Assembly (NCBI GenBank): GCA_014843695.1
Contig: CM026390.1
Coordinates: forward strand, 56,197,624 to 56,261,623
Direction of reading: 5' to 3'
Length of the DNA: 64,000 nucleotides
DNA from: Archivesica marissinica
Lineage: Eukaryota > Mollusca > Bivalvia > Venerida > Vesicomyidae
The translations under genes and the position numbers were made by a program. Under the pieces are notes generated by a model. The model saw only the letters and a program-made list of their open reading frames with translations, was not told the DNA's origin and searched no databases. Below, one piece after another: positions 10,920 to 25,526 of the stretch. The number at the start of each line of letters is the position of its first letter. Positions within the stretch are counted from its first letter, which is position 1.

Positions 10920-13330
10920 TGGATACAAGTACACTGGATACAAGTACACTGGATACAAGCATACTGGATACACGTAGACTGGATACACGTACACTGGATA
11001 CACGTACACTGGATACACGTAGACTGGATACAAGCATACTGGATACACGTACACTGGATACACGTACACTGGATACAAGTACACTGGATACACGTACACT
11101 GGATACAAGCATACTGGATACACGTAGACTGGATACACGTAGACTGGATACACGTACACTGGATACACGTACACTGGATACAAGCATACTGGATACACGT
11201 ACACTGGATACAAGCATACTGGATACAAGCATACTGGATACAAGCATACTGGATACAAGCATATTGGATACACGTACATTGGATACACGTACACTGGATA
11301 CAAGCACACTGGATACACGTACACTGGATACACGTACACTGGATACACGTACACTGGATACACGCACACTGGATACACTCACACTGGATACACGTACACT
11401 GGATACAAGCATACTGGATACAATCATACTGGATACAAGCATACTGGATACAAGTACACTGGATACACGTACACTGGATACACGTACACTGGATACAAGC
11501 ACACTGGATACACGTACACTGGATACAAGCACACTGGATACACGTACACTGGATACAAGCATACTGGATACAAGCATACTGGATATAAGCATACTGGATA
11601 CAAGCATACTGGATACAAGCATACTGGATACAAGTACACTGGATACACGTACACTGGATACACGTACACTGGATACAAGCACACTGGATACACGTACACT
11701 GGATACAAGCACACTGGATACACGTACACTGGATACAAGCATACTGGATACAAGCATACTGGAAACAAGCATACTGGATACACGTACACTGGATACACGT
11801 ACACTGGATACACGTACACTGGATACACGTACACTGGATACACGTACACTGGATACACGCACACTGGATACACGTACACTGGATACACGCACACTGGATA
11901 CACGTACACTGGATACAAGCATACTGGATACACGTACACTGGATACAAGCATACTGGATACACGTACACTGGATATAAGCATACTGGATACTCGTACACT
12001 GGATACAAGCATACTGGATACACGTACACTGGATACACGTACACTGGATACAAGCATACTGGATACACGTACACTGGATACAAGCATACTGGATACACGT
12101 ACACTGGATACACGTACACTGGATACAAGCATACTGGATACACGTATACTGGATACAAGCATACTGGATACACGTACACTGGATACAAGCATACTGGATA
12201 CACGTACACTGGATACACGTACACTGGATACACGTACACTGGATACAAGCATACTGGATACACGTACACTGGATACACGTACCCTGGATACACGTACACT
12301 GGATACAAGCATACTGGATACACGTACACTGGATACACGTACACTGGATACACGTACACTGGATACACGTACACTGGATACAAGCATACTGGATACACGT
12401 ACACTGGATACACGTACACTGGATACAAGCATACTGGATACACGTACACTGGATACACGTACACTGGATACAAGCATACTGGATACACGTACACTGGATA
12501 CACATACACTGGATACAAGCATACTGGATACACGTACACTGGATACACATACACTGGATACAAGCATACTGGATACAAGCATACTGGATACACGTACACT
12601 GGATACAAGCATACTGGCTACAAGCATACTGGATACACGTACACTGGATACACGCACACTGGATACACGTACACTGGATACACGTACACTGGATACACGT
12701 ACACTGGATACACGTACACTGGATACAAGCATACTGGATACAAGCATACTGGATACACGCACACTGGATACACGTACACTGGAAACAAGCATACTGATAC
12801 ACGTACACTGGATACAAGTACACTGGATACACGTACACTGGATACAGGTACACTGGATACACGTACACTGGATACAAGCATACTGGATACAAGCATACTG
12901 GATACACGTACACTGGATACACGTACACTGGATACACGTACACTGGATACAAGCATACTGGATACAAGCATACTGGATACACGTACACTGGATGCACGTA
13001 CACTGGATACACGTACACTGGATACACGTACACTGGATACACGTACACTGGATACAAGCATACTGGATACAAGCATACTGGATACAAGCATACTGGATAC
13101 ATGTACAATGGGTACAAGTACACTGGATACACGCACACTGGATACACGTACACTGGATACAAGCATACTGGATACAAGCACACTGGATACAAACACACTG
13201 GATACACGTACACTGGATACAGGCACATTGGATACACGTACACTGGATACAAGTACACTGGATACAAGCATACTGGATACAAGCATACTGGATACAGGCA
13301 CACTGGATACAAGCATACTGGATAAAAGTA
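10920..13330. repeat. Segment A of a kilobase-scale duplication inside the 15-bp satellite
   Basis: Rare private variants mark this segment: GGATACACTC at 11371, GGAAAC at 11761, GGATACTCG at 11986, GGCTAC at 12616, ATGTACAATG at 13101 and GATAAAAG near 13321. Each recurs in the same order in segment B. The offset is 3029 bp at first, becomes 3074 bp after three extra monomers in B, and 3075 bp after a one-base deletion in A near 12795. Confidence 0.85.
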
Positions 13331-13949
13331 CACTGGATACACGTACACTGGATACACGTACACTGGATACACGTACACTGGATACACGCACACTGGATAC
13401 AAGCATACTGGATACACGTACACTGGATACAAGTACACTGGATACACGTACACTGGATACACGTACACTGGATACACGCACACTGGATACACGCACACTG
13501 GATACACGTACACTGGATACAAGCTTACTGGATACAAGCACACTGGATATACGTACACTGGATACAAGCATACTGGATACAAGCATACTGGATACACGTA
13601 CACTGGATACACGTAAAATGGATACAAGCATACTGGATACAAGCACACTGGATACAAGCACACTGGATACAAGCATACTGGATACAAGCATACTGGATAC
13701 AAGCATACTGGATACAAGCATACTGGATACACGTACACTGGATACACGTACACTGGATACAAGCATACTGTATACAAGCATACTGGATACACGTACACTG
13801 GATACAAGCATACTGGATACACGTACACTGGATACAAGTACACTGGATACACGTACACTGGATACACGTACACTGGATACACGTACACTGGATACACGTA
13901 CACTGGATACACGTACACTGGATACACGTACACTGGATACAAGTACACT

Positions 13950-16405
13950 GGATACAAGTACACTGGATACAAGCATACTGGATACACGTAGACTGGATAC
14001 ACGTAGACTGGATACACGTACACTGGATACACGTAGACTGGATACAAGCATACTGGATACAAGTATACTGGATACACGTACACTGGATACACGTACACTG
14101 GATACAAGTACACTGGATACACGTACACTGGATACAAGCATACTGGATACACGTATACTGGATACACGTAGACTGGATACACGTACACTGGATACACGTA
14201 CACTGGATACAAGCATACTGGATACACGTACACTGGATACAAGCATACTGGATACAAGCATACTGGATACAAGCATACTGGATACAAGCATATTGGATAC
14301 ACGTACATTGGATACACGTACACTGGATACAAGCACACTGGATACACGTACACTGGATACACGTACACTGGATACACGTACACTGGATACACGCACACTG
14401 GATACACTCACACTGGATACACGTACACTGGATACAAGCATACTGGATACAATCATACTGGATACAAGCATACTGGATACAAGTACACTGGATACACGTA
14501 CACTGGATACACGTACACTGGATACAAGCACACTGGATACACGTACACTGGATACAAGCACACTGGATACACGTACACTGGATACAAGCATACTGGATAC
14601 AAGCATACTGGATATAAGCATACTGGATACAAGCATACTGGATACAAGCATACTGGATACAAGTACACTGGATACACGTACACTGGATACACGTACACTG
14701 GATACAAGCACACTGGATACACGTACACTGGATACAAGCACACTGGATACACGTACACTGGATACAAGCATACTGGATACAAGCATACTGGAAACAAGCA
14801 TACTGGATACACGTACACTGGATACACGTACACTGGATACACGTACACTGGATACACGTACACTGGATACACGTACACTGGATACACGCACACTGGATAC
14901 ACGTACACTGGATACATGCACACTGGATACACGTACACTGGATACAAGCATACTGGATACACGTACACTGGATACAAGCATACTGGATACACGTACACTG
15001 GATACAAGCATACTGGATACTCGTACACTGGATACAAGCATACTGGATACACGTACACTGGATACACGTACACTGGATACAAGCATACTGGATACACGTA
15101 CACTGGATACAAGCATACTGGATACACGTACACTGGATACACGTACACTGGATACAAGCATACTGGATACACGTATACTGGATACAAGCATACTGGATAC
15201 ACGTACACTGGATACAAGCATACTGGATACACGTACACTGGATACACGTACACTGGATACACGTACACTGGATACAAGCATACTGGATACACGTACACTG
15301 GATACACGTACCCTGGATACACGTACACTGGATACAAGCATACTGGATACACGTACACTGGATACACGTACACTGGATACACGTACACTGGATACACGTA
15401 CACTGGATACAAGCATACTGGATACACGTACACTGGATACAAGCACACTGGATACACGTACACTGGATACACGTACACTGGATACACGTACACTGGATAC
15501 AAGCATACTGGATACACGTACACTGGATACACGTACACTGGATACAAGCATACTGGATACACGTACACTGGATACACATACACTGGATACAAGCATACTG
15601 GATACACGTACACTGGATACACATACACTGGATACAAGCATACTGGATACAAGCATACTGGATACACGTACACTGGATACAAGCATACTGGCTACAAGCA
15701 TACTGGATACACGTACACTGGATACACGCACACTGGATACACGTACACTGGATACACGTACACTGGATACACGTACACTGGATACACGTACACTGGATAC
15801 AAGCATACTGGATACAAGCATACTGGATACACGCACACTGGATACACGTACACTGGATACAAGCATACTGGATACACGTACACTGGATACAAGTACACTG
15901 GATACACGTACACTGGATACACGTACACTGGATACACGTACACTGGATACAAGCATACTGGATACAAGCATACTGGATACACGTACACTGGATACACGTA
16001 CACTGGATACACGTACACTGGATACAAGCATACTGGATACAAGCATACTGGATACACGTACACTGGATACACGTACACTGGATACACGTACACTGGATAC
16101 ACGTACACTGGATACACGTACACTGGATACACGTACACTGGATACAAGCATACTGGATACAAGCATACTGGATACATGTACAATGGATACAAGTACACTG
16201 GATACACGCACACTGGATACACGTACACTGGATACAAGCATACTGGATACAAGCACACTGGATACAAGCACACTGGATACACGTACACTGGATACAGGCA
16301 CATTGGATACACGTACACTGGATACAAGTACACTGGATACAAGCATACTGGATACAAGCATACTGGATACAGGCACACTGGATACAAGCATACTGGATAA
16401 AAGCA
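13950..16405. repeat. Segment B of the kilobase-scale duplication
   Basis: Carries the same rare variants as segment A at 14400, 14790, 15015, 15690, 16176 and 16396. The correspondence continues beyond this segment with an offset of 3330 bp (13545 to 16875; 13771 to 17101), implying that about 17 further monomers were gained. Confidence 0.85.
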
Positions 16406-16869
16406 CACTGGATACAAGCACACTGGATACACGTACACTGGATACAGGCACATTGGATACACGTACACTGGATACACGTACACTGGATACAAGCATACTG
16501 GATACAAGCATACTGGATACCCGTACACTGGATACAAGTACACTGGATACACGTACACTGGATACACGTACACTGGATACACGTACACTGGATACACGCA
16601 CACTGGATACAAGCATACTGGATACACATACACTGGATACAAGTACACTGGATACACGTACACTGGATACACGTACACTGGATACACGTACACTGGATAC
16701 ACGCACACTGGATACAAGCATACTGGATACACGTACACTGGATACAAGTACACTGGATACACGTACACTGGATACACGTACACTGGATACACGTACACTG
16801 GATACACGCACACTGGATACACGCACACTGGATACACGTACACTGGATACAAGCATACTGGATACAAGC

Positions 16870-18520
16870 ACACTGGATATACGTACACTGGATACAAGCA
16901 TACTGGATACAAGCATACTAGATACACGTACACTGGATACACGTACAATGGATACAAGCATACTGGATACAAGCACACTGGATACAAGCACACTGGATAC
17001 AAGCATACTGGATACAAGCATACTGGATACAAGCATACTGGATACAAGCATACTGGATACACGTACACTGGATACACGTACACTGGATACAAGCATACTG
17101 TATACAAGCATACTGGATACACGTACACTGGATACAAGCATACTGGATACACGTACACTGGATACAAGTACACTGGATACACGTACACTGGATACACGTA
17201 CACTGGATACACGTACACTGGATACACGCACACTGGATACAAGCATACTGGATACACGTACACTGGATACAAGTACACTGGATACACGTACAATGGATAC
17301 ACGTACACTGGATACACGTACACTGGATACACGCACACTGGATACAAGCACACTGGATACACGTACACTGGATACAAGCATACTGGATACAAGCACACTG
17401 GATACACGTACACTGGATACAAGCATACTGGATACACGTACACTGGATACAAGTACACTGGATACACGTACACTGGATACACGTACACTGGATACACGTA
17501 CACTGGATACACGCACACTGGATACACGCACACTGGATATACGTACACTGGTTACACGTACACTGGATACAAGTACACTGGATACACGAACACTGGATAC
17601 ACGTACACTGGATACAAGTACACTGGATACACGTACACTGGATAAAAGCATACTGGATACACGTAGACTGGATACACGTACACTGGATACACGTACACTG
17701 GATACACGTACACTGGATACAAGCATACTGGATACACGTACACTGGATACAAGCATACTGGATACACGTACACTGGATACACGTACACTGGATACAAGCA
17801 TACTGGATACACGTAGACTGGATACACGTACACTGGGTACACGTACACTGGATACACGTACACTGGATACATGTACACTGGATACACATACACTGGATAC
17901 AAGCATACTGGATACAAGCATACTGGATACACGTACACTGGATACAAGTGCACTGGATACACGTACACTGGATACACGTAGACTGGATACACGTACACTG
18001 GATACACGTACACTGGATACACGTACACTGTATACAAGCATTCTGGATACAAGCATACTGGATACAAGCATACTGGATACACGAACACTGGACACAAGTA
18101 CACTGGATACACGTACACTGGATACACGTACACTGGATACACGTACACTGGATACACGCACACTGGATACACGCACACTGGATATACGTACACTGGATAC
18201 ACGTACACTGGATACAAGTACACTGGATACACGTACACTGGATACAAGCACACTGGATACAAGTACACTGGATACACGTACACTGGATACACGTACACTG
18301 GATACAAGCATACTGGATACACGTACACTGGATACACGTACACTGGATACACGTACACTGGATACAAGCATACTGGATACAAGCATACTGGATATAAGCA
18401 TACTGGATACACGTACACTGGATACAAGCACACTGGATACACGTACACTGGATACACGTACATTTGATACAAGCATACTGGATACACGTACACTGGATAC
18501 AGGCACACTGGATACAAGCA
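16870..18520. repeat. First member of a 2.0-2.1 kb duplication inside the 15-bp satellite
   Basis: Rare GGATATACG monomers at 16875, 17535 and 18180 and GATAAAAGC at 17641 recur at 18976, 19606, 20221 and 19713. The offsets are 2101, 2071, 2041 and 2072 bp. The offset shrinks in steps of 30 bp (two monomers), so whole monomers were lost after duplication. Confidence 0.75.
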
Positions 18521-18969
18521 TACTGGATACAAGCATACTGGATACAAGCACACTGGATACACGTACACTGGATAAAAGCATACTGGATACACGTACACTG
18601 GATACAGGCACACTGGATACAAGCATACTGGATACAAGCATACTGGATACAAGCACACTGGATACACGTACACTGGATACAGGCACATTGGATACACGTA
18701 CACTGGATACACGTACACTGGATACAAGCATACTGGATACAAGCATACTGGATACACGTACACTGGATACAAGTACACTGGATACACGTACACTGGATAC
18801 ACGTACACTGGATACACGTACACTGGATACACGCACACTGGATACAAGCATACTGGATACACGTACACTGGATACACGTACACTGGATACACGTACACTG
18901 GATACACGCACACTGGATACACGCACACTGGATACACGTACACTGGATACAAGCATACTGGATACCAAG

Positions 18970-20560
18970 CACACTGGATATACGTACACTGGATACAAGC
19001 ATACTGGATACAAGCATACTGGATACACGTACACTGGATACACGTACAATGGATACAAGCATACTGGATACAAGCACACTGGATACAAGCACACTGGATA
19101 CAAGTACACTGGATACACGTACACTGGATACACGTACACTGGATACACGTACACTGGATACACGCACACTGGATACAAGCATACTGGATACACGTACACT
19201 GGATACAAGCATACTGGATACACGTACACTGGATACAAGTACACTGGATACACGTACACTGGATACACGTACACTGGATACACGTACACTGGATACACGC
19301 ACACTGGATACAAGCATACTGGATACACGTACACTGGATACAAGTACACTGGATACACGTACAATGGATACACGTACACTGGATACACGTACACTGGATA
19401 CACGCACACTGGATACAAGCACACTGGATACACGTACACTGGATACAAGCATACTGGATACAAGCACACTGGATACACGTACACTGGATACAAGCATACT
19501 GGATACACGTACACTGGATACAAGTACACTGGATACACGTACACTGGATACACGTACACTGGATACACGTACACTGGATACACGCACACTGGATACAAGC
19601 ACACTGGATATACGTACACTGGATACACGTACACTGGATACAAGTACACTGGATACACGTACACTGGATACACGTACACTGGATACAAGTACACTGGATA
19701 CACGTACACTGGATAAAAGCATACTGGATACACGTAGACTGGATACACGTACACTGGATACACGTACACTGGATACACGTACACTGGATACAAGCATACT
19801 AGATACACGTACACTGGATACAAGCATACTGGATACACGTACACTGGATACACGTACACTGGATACAAGCATACTGGATACACGTAGACTGGATACACGT
19901 ACACTGGATACACGTACACTGGAAACACGTACACTGGATACACGTACACTGGATACAAGCATACTGGATACAAGCATACTGGATACACGTACACTGGATA
20001 CAAGTACACTGGATACACGTACACTGGATACACGTAGACTGGATACACGTACACTGGATACACGTACACTGGATACAAGCATACTGGATACAAGCATACT
20101 GGATACAAGCATACTGGATACACGAACACTGGATACAAGTACACTGGATACACGTACACTGGATACACGTACACTGGATACACGTACACTGGATACACGC
20201 ACACTGGATACACGCACACTGGATATACGTACACTGGATACACGTACACTGGATACAAGTACACTGGATACACGTACACTGGATACACGTACACTGGATA
20301 CAAGTACACTGGATACACGTACACTGGATACACGTACACTGGATACAAGCATACTGGATACACGTACACTGGATACACGTACACTGGATACACGTACACT
20401 GGATACAAGCATACTGGATACAAGCATACTGGATATAAGCATACTGGATACACGTACACTGGATACAAGCACACTGGATACACGTACACTGGATACACGT
20501 ACACTGGATACAAGCATACTGGATACACGTACACTGGATACAGGCACACTGGATACAAGC
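18970..20560. repeat. Second member of the 2.0-2.1 kb duplication
   Basis: Partner of 16870-18520. The copy starts just after a one-base insertion at 18965 (GATACCAAGC), which lies at or near the duplication junction and shifts monomer phase. Confidence 0.7.
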
Positions 20561-23500
20561 ATACTGGATACAAGCATACTGGATACAAGCACACTGGATA
20601 CACGTACACTGGATAAAAGCATACTGGATACACGTACACTGGATACAGGCACACTGGATACAAGCATACTGGATACAAGCACACTGGATACACGTACACT
20701 GGATACACGTACACTGGATACACGTACACTGGATACAAGCACACTGGATACACGTACACTGGATACACGTACACTGGATACAAGCATACTGGATACACGT
20801 ACACTGGATACAAGCATACTGGATACACGTACACTGGATACACGTACACTGGATACACGTACACTGGATACAAGCATACTGGATACATGTACACTGAATA
20901 CACGTACACTGGATACACGTACACTGGATACAAGTATACTGGATACAAGCATACTGGATACAAGCATACTGGATACACGTACACTGGATACACGTACACT
21001 GGATACAGGCACACTGGATACAAGCACACTGGATACAGGCATACTGGATACAAGCATACTGGATACAAGCACACTGGATACACGTACACTGGATACACGT
21101 ACACTGGATACAGGCACACTGGATACAAGCACACTGGATACAGGCATACTGGATACAAGCATACTGTATACAAGCATACTGGATACACGTACACTGGATA
21201 CACGTACACTGGATACAGGCACACTGGATACAAGCACACTGGATACAGGCATACTGGATACAAGCATACTGGATACAAGCATACTGGATACAGGCATACT
21301 GGATACAAGCATACTGGATACATGCATACTGGATACAAGCATACTGGATACACGTACACTGGATACATGCATACTGGATACAAGCATACTGGATACACGT
21401 ACACTGGATACAAGCATACTGGATACACGTACACTGGATACAAGCATACTGGATACACGTACACTGGATACATGCACACTGGATACATGCACACTGGATA
21501 CACGTACACTGAATACACGTACACTGGATACAAGCATACTGGATACACGTACACTGGATACACTGGATACACGTACACTGGATACACGTACACTGGATAC
21601 AAGCATACTGGATACACGTACACTGGATACAAGCATACTGGATACACGTACACTGGATACACGTACACTGGATACACGTACACTGGATACACGTACACTG
21701 GATACAAGCATACTGGATACAAGCACACTGGATACAGGCACACTGGATACACGTACACTGGATACACGTACACTGGATACACGTACACTGGATACACGAA
21801 CACTGGATACAAGCATACTGGATACAAGCACACTGGATACAGGCACACTGGATACACGTACACTGGATACACGTACACTGGATACACGTACACTGGATAC
21901 ACGTACACTGGATACACGAACACTGGATACAAGCATACTGGATACAAGCATACTGGATACACGTACACTGGATACACGTACACTGGATACACGTACACTG
22001 GATACAAGCATACTGGATACAAGCATACTGGATACAGACACACTGGATACACGTACACTGGATACACGTACACTGGATACAAGCATACTGGATACAAGCA
22101 TACTGGATACACGTACACTGGATACACGTACACTGGATACACGTACACTGGATACAAGCATACTGGATACAAGCACACTGGATACAGGCACACTGGATAC
22201 ACGTACACTGGATACACGTACACTGGATACAAGCATACTGGATACAAGCATACTGGATACACGTACACTGGATACACGTACACTGGATACACGTACACTG
22301 GATACACGTACAATGGATACACGCATACTGGATACATGTACACTGGATACACGTACACTGGATACAAGCATACTGGATACAAGCACACTGGATACACGTA
22401 CACTGGATACACGTACACTGGATACACGTACACTGGATACACGTACACTGGATACACGTACACTGGTTACACGTACACTGGATACACGCACACTGGATAC
22501 ACGTACACTGGATACACGTACACTGGATACAAGCATACTGGATACACGTACACTGGATACACGTACACTGGATACACGTACACTGGATACAAGCATACTG
22601 GATACACGTACACTGGATACACGTACACTGGATACACGTACACTGGATACACGCACACTGGATACAAGCATACTGGATACACGTACACTGGATACACGTA
22701 CACTGGATACACGTACACTGGATACAGGCACACTGGATACAAGCACACTGGATACACGTACACTGGATACAAGCACACTGGATACATGCACACTGGATAC
22801 ACGTACACTGGATACACGTACACTGGATACACGCACACTGAATACAAGCACACTGAATACACGTACACTGGATACACGTACACTGGATACACCTACACTG
22901 GATACACGTACACTGGATACAGGCACACTGAATACAAGCACACTGGATACACGTACACTGGATACACGTACACTGGATACATGCACACTGAATACAAGCA
23001 CACTGGATACATGCACACTGGATACAAGTACACTGGATACAGGCACATTGGATACACGCACACTGTATACACGCACACTGGATACAAGCACACTGGATAC
23101 AAGTAGACTGGATACAGGTACATTGGATACAAACACACTGTATACAAGCACACTGGATACACGCACACTGGATACAGGCATATTGGATACAAACACACTG
23201 TATACAAGCACACTGGATACACGCACACTGGATACAGGCACACTGGATACAAACACACTGTATACAAGCACACTGGATACACGCACACTGGATACAGGCA
23301 TACTGGATACAAGCACACTGGATACAGGCACACTGGATACAAGCATACTGGATACAAGTACACTGGATACAAGCACACTGGATACAGGCACACTGAATAC
23401 AAGCACACTGGATACATGCACACTGGATACACGTACACTGGATACACGTACACTGGATACAAGCACACTGGATACAAGTACACTGGATACAGGCACATTG

Positions 23501-23582
23501 GATACAAACACACTGTATACAAGCACACTGGATACACGCACACTGGATACAAGTAGACTGGATACAATCACACTGGATACAA

Positions 23583-24206
23583 TATGTGTTTGTTGTATAC
23601 ATATGGCATTCACACACACGCATCCTGTTACCTAACACAAATTAAATGGCACTTCTGTCAGTGACAATAGTTCTATTTCAACCTTAAATGAAACTGCGCA
23701 TGCGTAACCGATGCAGACGTGTCATATGGTAGTGCATTGTTACATGTTATGCAGGCAGCTTCCGGTTATACCACACCGGAACTATAGTCACTGATGAAGT
23801 GTCTCCGAATTCTAACACTACAAATACAAAGACAAACGAAATGTTTGCGCAATAGTATAAATGCTTACTAGAATTCCTACTTTTTTCCTTCGCGAATACA
23901 TGGGTTGACTTGGGAAATAAAAAGAACAACATAAAACAAATCTTGCTTTGTGATGTGTGCATGAAAGTATTTGTTCAGTGCACATTTAAATCTACGAAGT
24001 GTTGTAAATGTAGCAATCTAGATTCGGACTCCCGTTCTAACCAATATGGAATGTAACACTAACTTATTAGAATTGAATATTTGTTCAAAAGTCATTGAAG
24101 TTATACTGTTCTCAGAGTTCTAATTTATTTTCTATTGTCCTGAATTATAAATGTAAAATTATAATTTAATGAATTATGTTCGAAAAACAACAGAAGAAAT
24201 CTAGAC
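23583..24206. other. Unique DNA, probable start of an intron
   Basis: AT-rich DNA downstream, on the minus strand, of the splice donor at 24212. The minus-strand frame of 71 codons at 23747-23962 has no recognisable domain and no convincing splice acceptor, so I cannot place the next exon here. Confidence 0.5.
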
Positions 24207-24215
24207 ACTCACCTC
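24207..24215 (-). other. Splice donor site (CGAG/GTGAGT)
   Basis: Reading the minus strand, exon bases end at 24213 and the intron would start GTGAGTGTC at 24212. The match to the metazoan donor consensus AG/GTGAGT is complete, and it coincides with the end of the open frame, which is what a first coding exon would show. Confidence 0.65.
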
Positions 24216-25039
24216 GATTGCTCATTTCCGCCGTCACTGGAATGGCCACGTGACCCGGAAGCATGCGCAATGTCTGCTTCCGCCACAACGTCCGCTGTTA
24301 CTTTAATATGCTTTGTGACACTGGAACTTGTATTACTGCCTGACGGTTCAATAGGGTCGTGGTCGTGTTGTTGTCTAGGTTTACACTTAGCTTCATTATC
24401 AGACGTAAGACTTATATGTTTAGCTTCCGAACCGGAGCTTTCTGTTTTATTTACCAAAGCAGTGTTAATATCTTTCTGTATAGTGAATGTTGGAATTTTG
24501 TTTTCTCCTTGTTTACGAAGTACATTTTCTCGTCTGTTGTCTATTGCACCATTTGCTACAAACTGTTTCGTTGTATCTGTTACATTATTCGTTGTCTTGG
24601 ATTCGTGCGTAGACACTATACGTGAATTCTGCAAGTCATGGTGATTGACTTTATTGTTCAGTTTTGCACTATTTGAGCAATATATACCACTATCATATCC
24701 CAGATTTTTATTTCCGGTGATCATGGATGACATTGGTGAAAGATGTTTTTCAATTTCAGCGCTTATTACCGGCTTATAGAAACACTTGAGTAATATTCCC
24801 GTGATAAGCATTAAAGTGGCAAAGGAAAGAATAATTATGCCAGCGATATGCCATGCACCAAATGTGGGAAAAGATCTCTCGTTACCATAGGAACCAACGA
24901 CGGTGAGCACGACACCAGGTACGAAAAACGGAATACTGAAGCTGACGAAGCAGGGACCAAGCAACGTCTTGCAAGTGTGGTACTCTATAATATTCAGCTT
25001 CAAGCACCCCTGATCACTGACACGCTCAACCTGACTCAT
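24213..25039 (-). CDS. First coding exon of an unassigned two-transmembrane protein
   Basis: This is the only credible protein-coding segment in the window. The exon encodes about 275 residues. The start ATG at 25039 is fixed by an in-frame TAA 15 nt upstream (25052-25054); the base at -3 is G. Residues about 26-49 (LGPCFVSFSIPFFVPGVV and onward) and about 63-84 (HIAGIIILSFATLMLITG) are two hydrophobic helices joined by a short polar loop containing GSYGNERSFP. A KCFYKP stop-transfer motif follows. Residues 90-275 are hydrophilic, rich in N, S, T, K and H, and probably disordered and cytoplasmic. The open frame ends in TGA at 24209, but that TGA lies inside CGAG/GTGAGT, a consensus splice donor. 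The true protein probably continues in a downstream exon not found here; if the donor is not used it ends at 276 residues. I do not recognise the family. The layout resembles small two-helix membrane proteins with Gly-Pro motifs, but no function is assigned. Confidence 0.72.
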
Positions 25040-25169
25040 TACTGAGAACGGTTACGATAATTGGCTGTTAGTCTATGAGATACGTGTATCTGAAATAGAA
25101 TCGGAGACAGAACATTATGCAACCGCGTGCGTCTTTCTGTATGTTCCAATGCAACGCGCATTGGTGGTG

Positions 25170-25175
25170 TATATA
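25170..25175 (-). promoter_or_regulatory. Candidate TATA box upstream of the two-transmembrane exon
   Basis: TATATA on the minus strand (context GCACTATATACACC), 131 nt upstream of the ATG. It would place transcription start near 25140 and give a 5' leader of about 100 nt. AT-rich hexamers are common, so this is only a candidate. Confidence 0.25.
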
Positions 25176-25240
25176 GTGCAGAATATACAGGTCTATGCAC
25201 ATGTGTTAAATATATGTTTGAGATAACCATAGGCGAATAT

Positions 25241-25526
25241 GTGTGCATGTGTTTACGTTTATTTATCGTCGCTACCGGTTGCCCATATGAGCGACGCATC
25301 CTGAAGAAATTAGCCATTTTAGATGTTTGGTGCAATGGTACAGACAGAGACCCATTCCAGAGTCTCCTATGGTTCTTTTACGTACACGGTGTACAGCACC
25401 GACACGAGACCTCGGCTTAAATTCTCATCTGAAAGACTGTTAATTTTATTACGATCAGACGGGGAATCGAACCTGTGATCCATGGATTACCAGTCCAGCG
25501 TGTTACCACTGGACTACAGATCCGTC
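25241..25526 (-). mobile_element. Full-length tRNA-derived SINE (Thr-like head)
   Basis: On the minus strand the head at 25526-25456 has an A-box region (TGTAGTCCAGTGGTAACACG), a CTGGACTGGTAATCCA arm whose loop would give anticodon GGT (Thr-like), and a B box GGTTCGATTCC. GACGG and CCGTC could pair as a short acceptor stem. The body includes CCGAGGTCTCGTGTCGGTGC and AGAGTCTCC. The 3' part is GGCAACCGGTAGCGACGATA followed by AATAAACGTAAAC. It lies just upstream of the candidate promoter of the two-transmembrane gene. Confidence 0.85.

Larger units (their letters stand above)
8268..23582. repeat. 15-bp satellite, about 1020 copies
   Basis: Monomer ACTGGATACACGTAC. The GGATAC core is nearly invariant, and the other bases take a few states: CACGTAC, CAAGCAT, CAAGCAC, CAAGTAC, CACGCAC, CACGTAG, CAGGCAC, CATGCAC. 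These states form long ordered strings that recur at kilobase distances, for example 10800-13960 again at about 13830-17290. Because 15 is divisible by three and the unit lacks stop triplets on both strands, very long frames exist on both strands (for example DTRTLDTSIL on plus, YPVYVYPVCL on minus); none has the character of a gene. The right edge degrades into GGATACAATATGTG near 23570-23585. Confidence 0.97.

Noticed and set aside
7082..23638. Very long open frames (up to about 3280 codons) across the 15-bp satellite on both strands
   Set aside because: The 15-bp unit has no stop triplet on either strand and its length is a multiple of three, so long frames are unavoidable. They cross the N gap, change reading at each indel, and have no start context, exon structure or domain.
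23747..23962. Second exon of the two-transmembrane gene (71-codon minus frame)
   Set aside because: It starts with its own ATG, shows no convincing acceptor with a pyrimidine tract in the right phase, and has no recognisable domain.
24270..24644. 124-codon plus-strand frame opposite the two-transmembrane exon
   Set aside because: It is antisense to the better supported minus-strand exon, which has transmembrane segments and a splice donor.
25039..25335. 98-codon minus frame upstream of the two-transmembrane exon
   Set aside because: It starts inside the SINE tail and ends at the TAA/TGA context around the real ATG; it is SINE and leader sequence read in another frame.
25456..25526. A functional threonine tRNA gene
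   Set aside because: The tRNA-like block has weak T-arm and acceptor pairing and is always attached to the same body and tail at four or five sites, so it is a SINE head.
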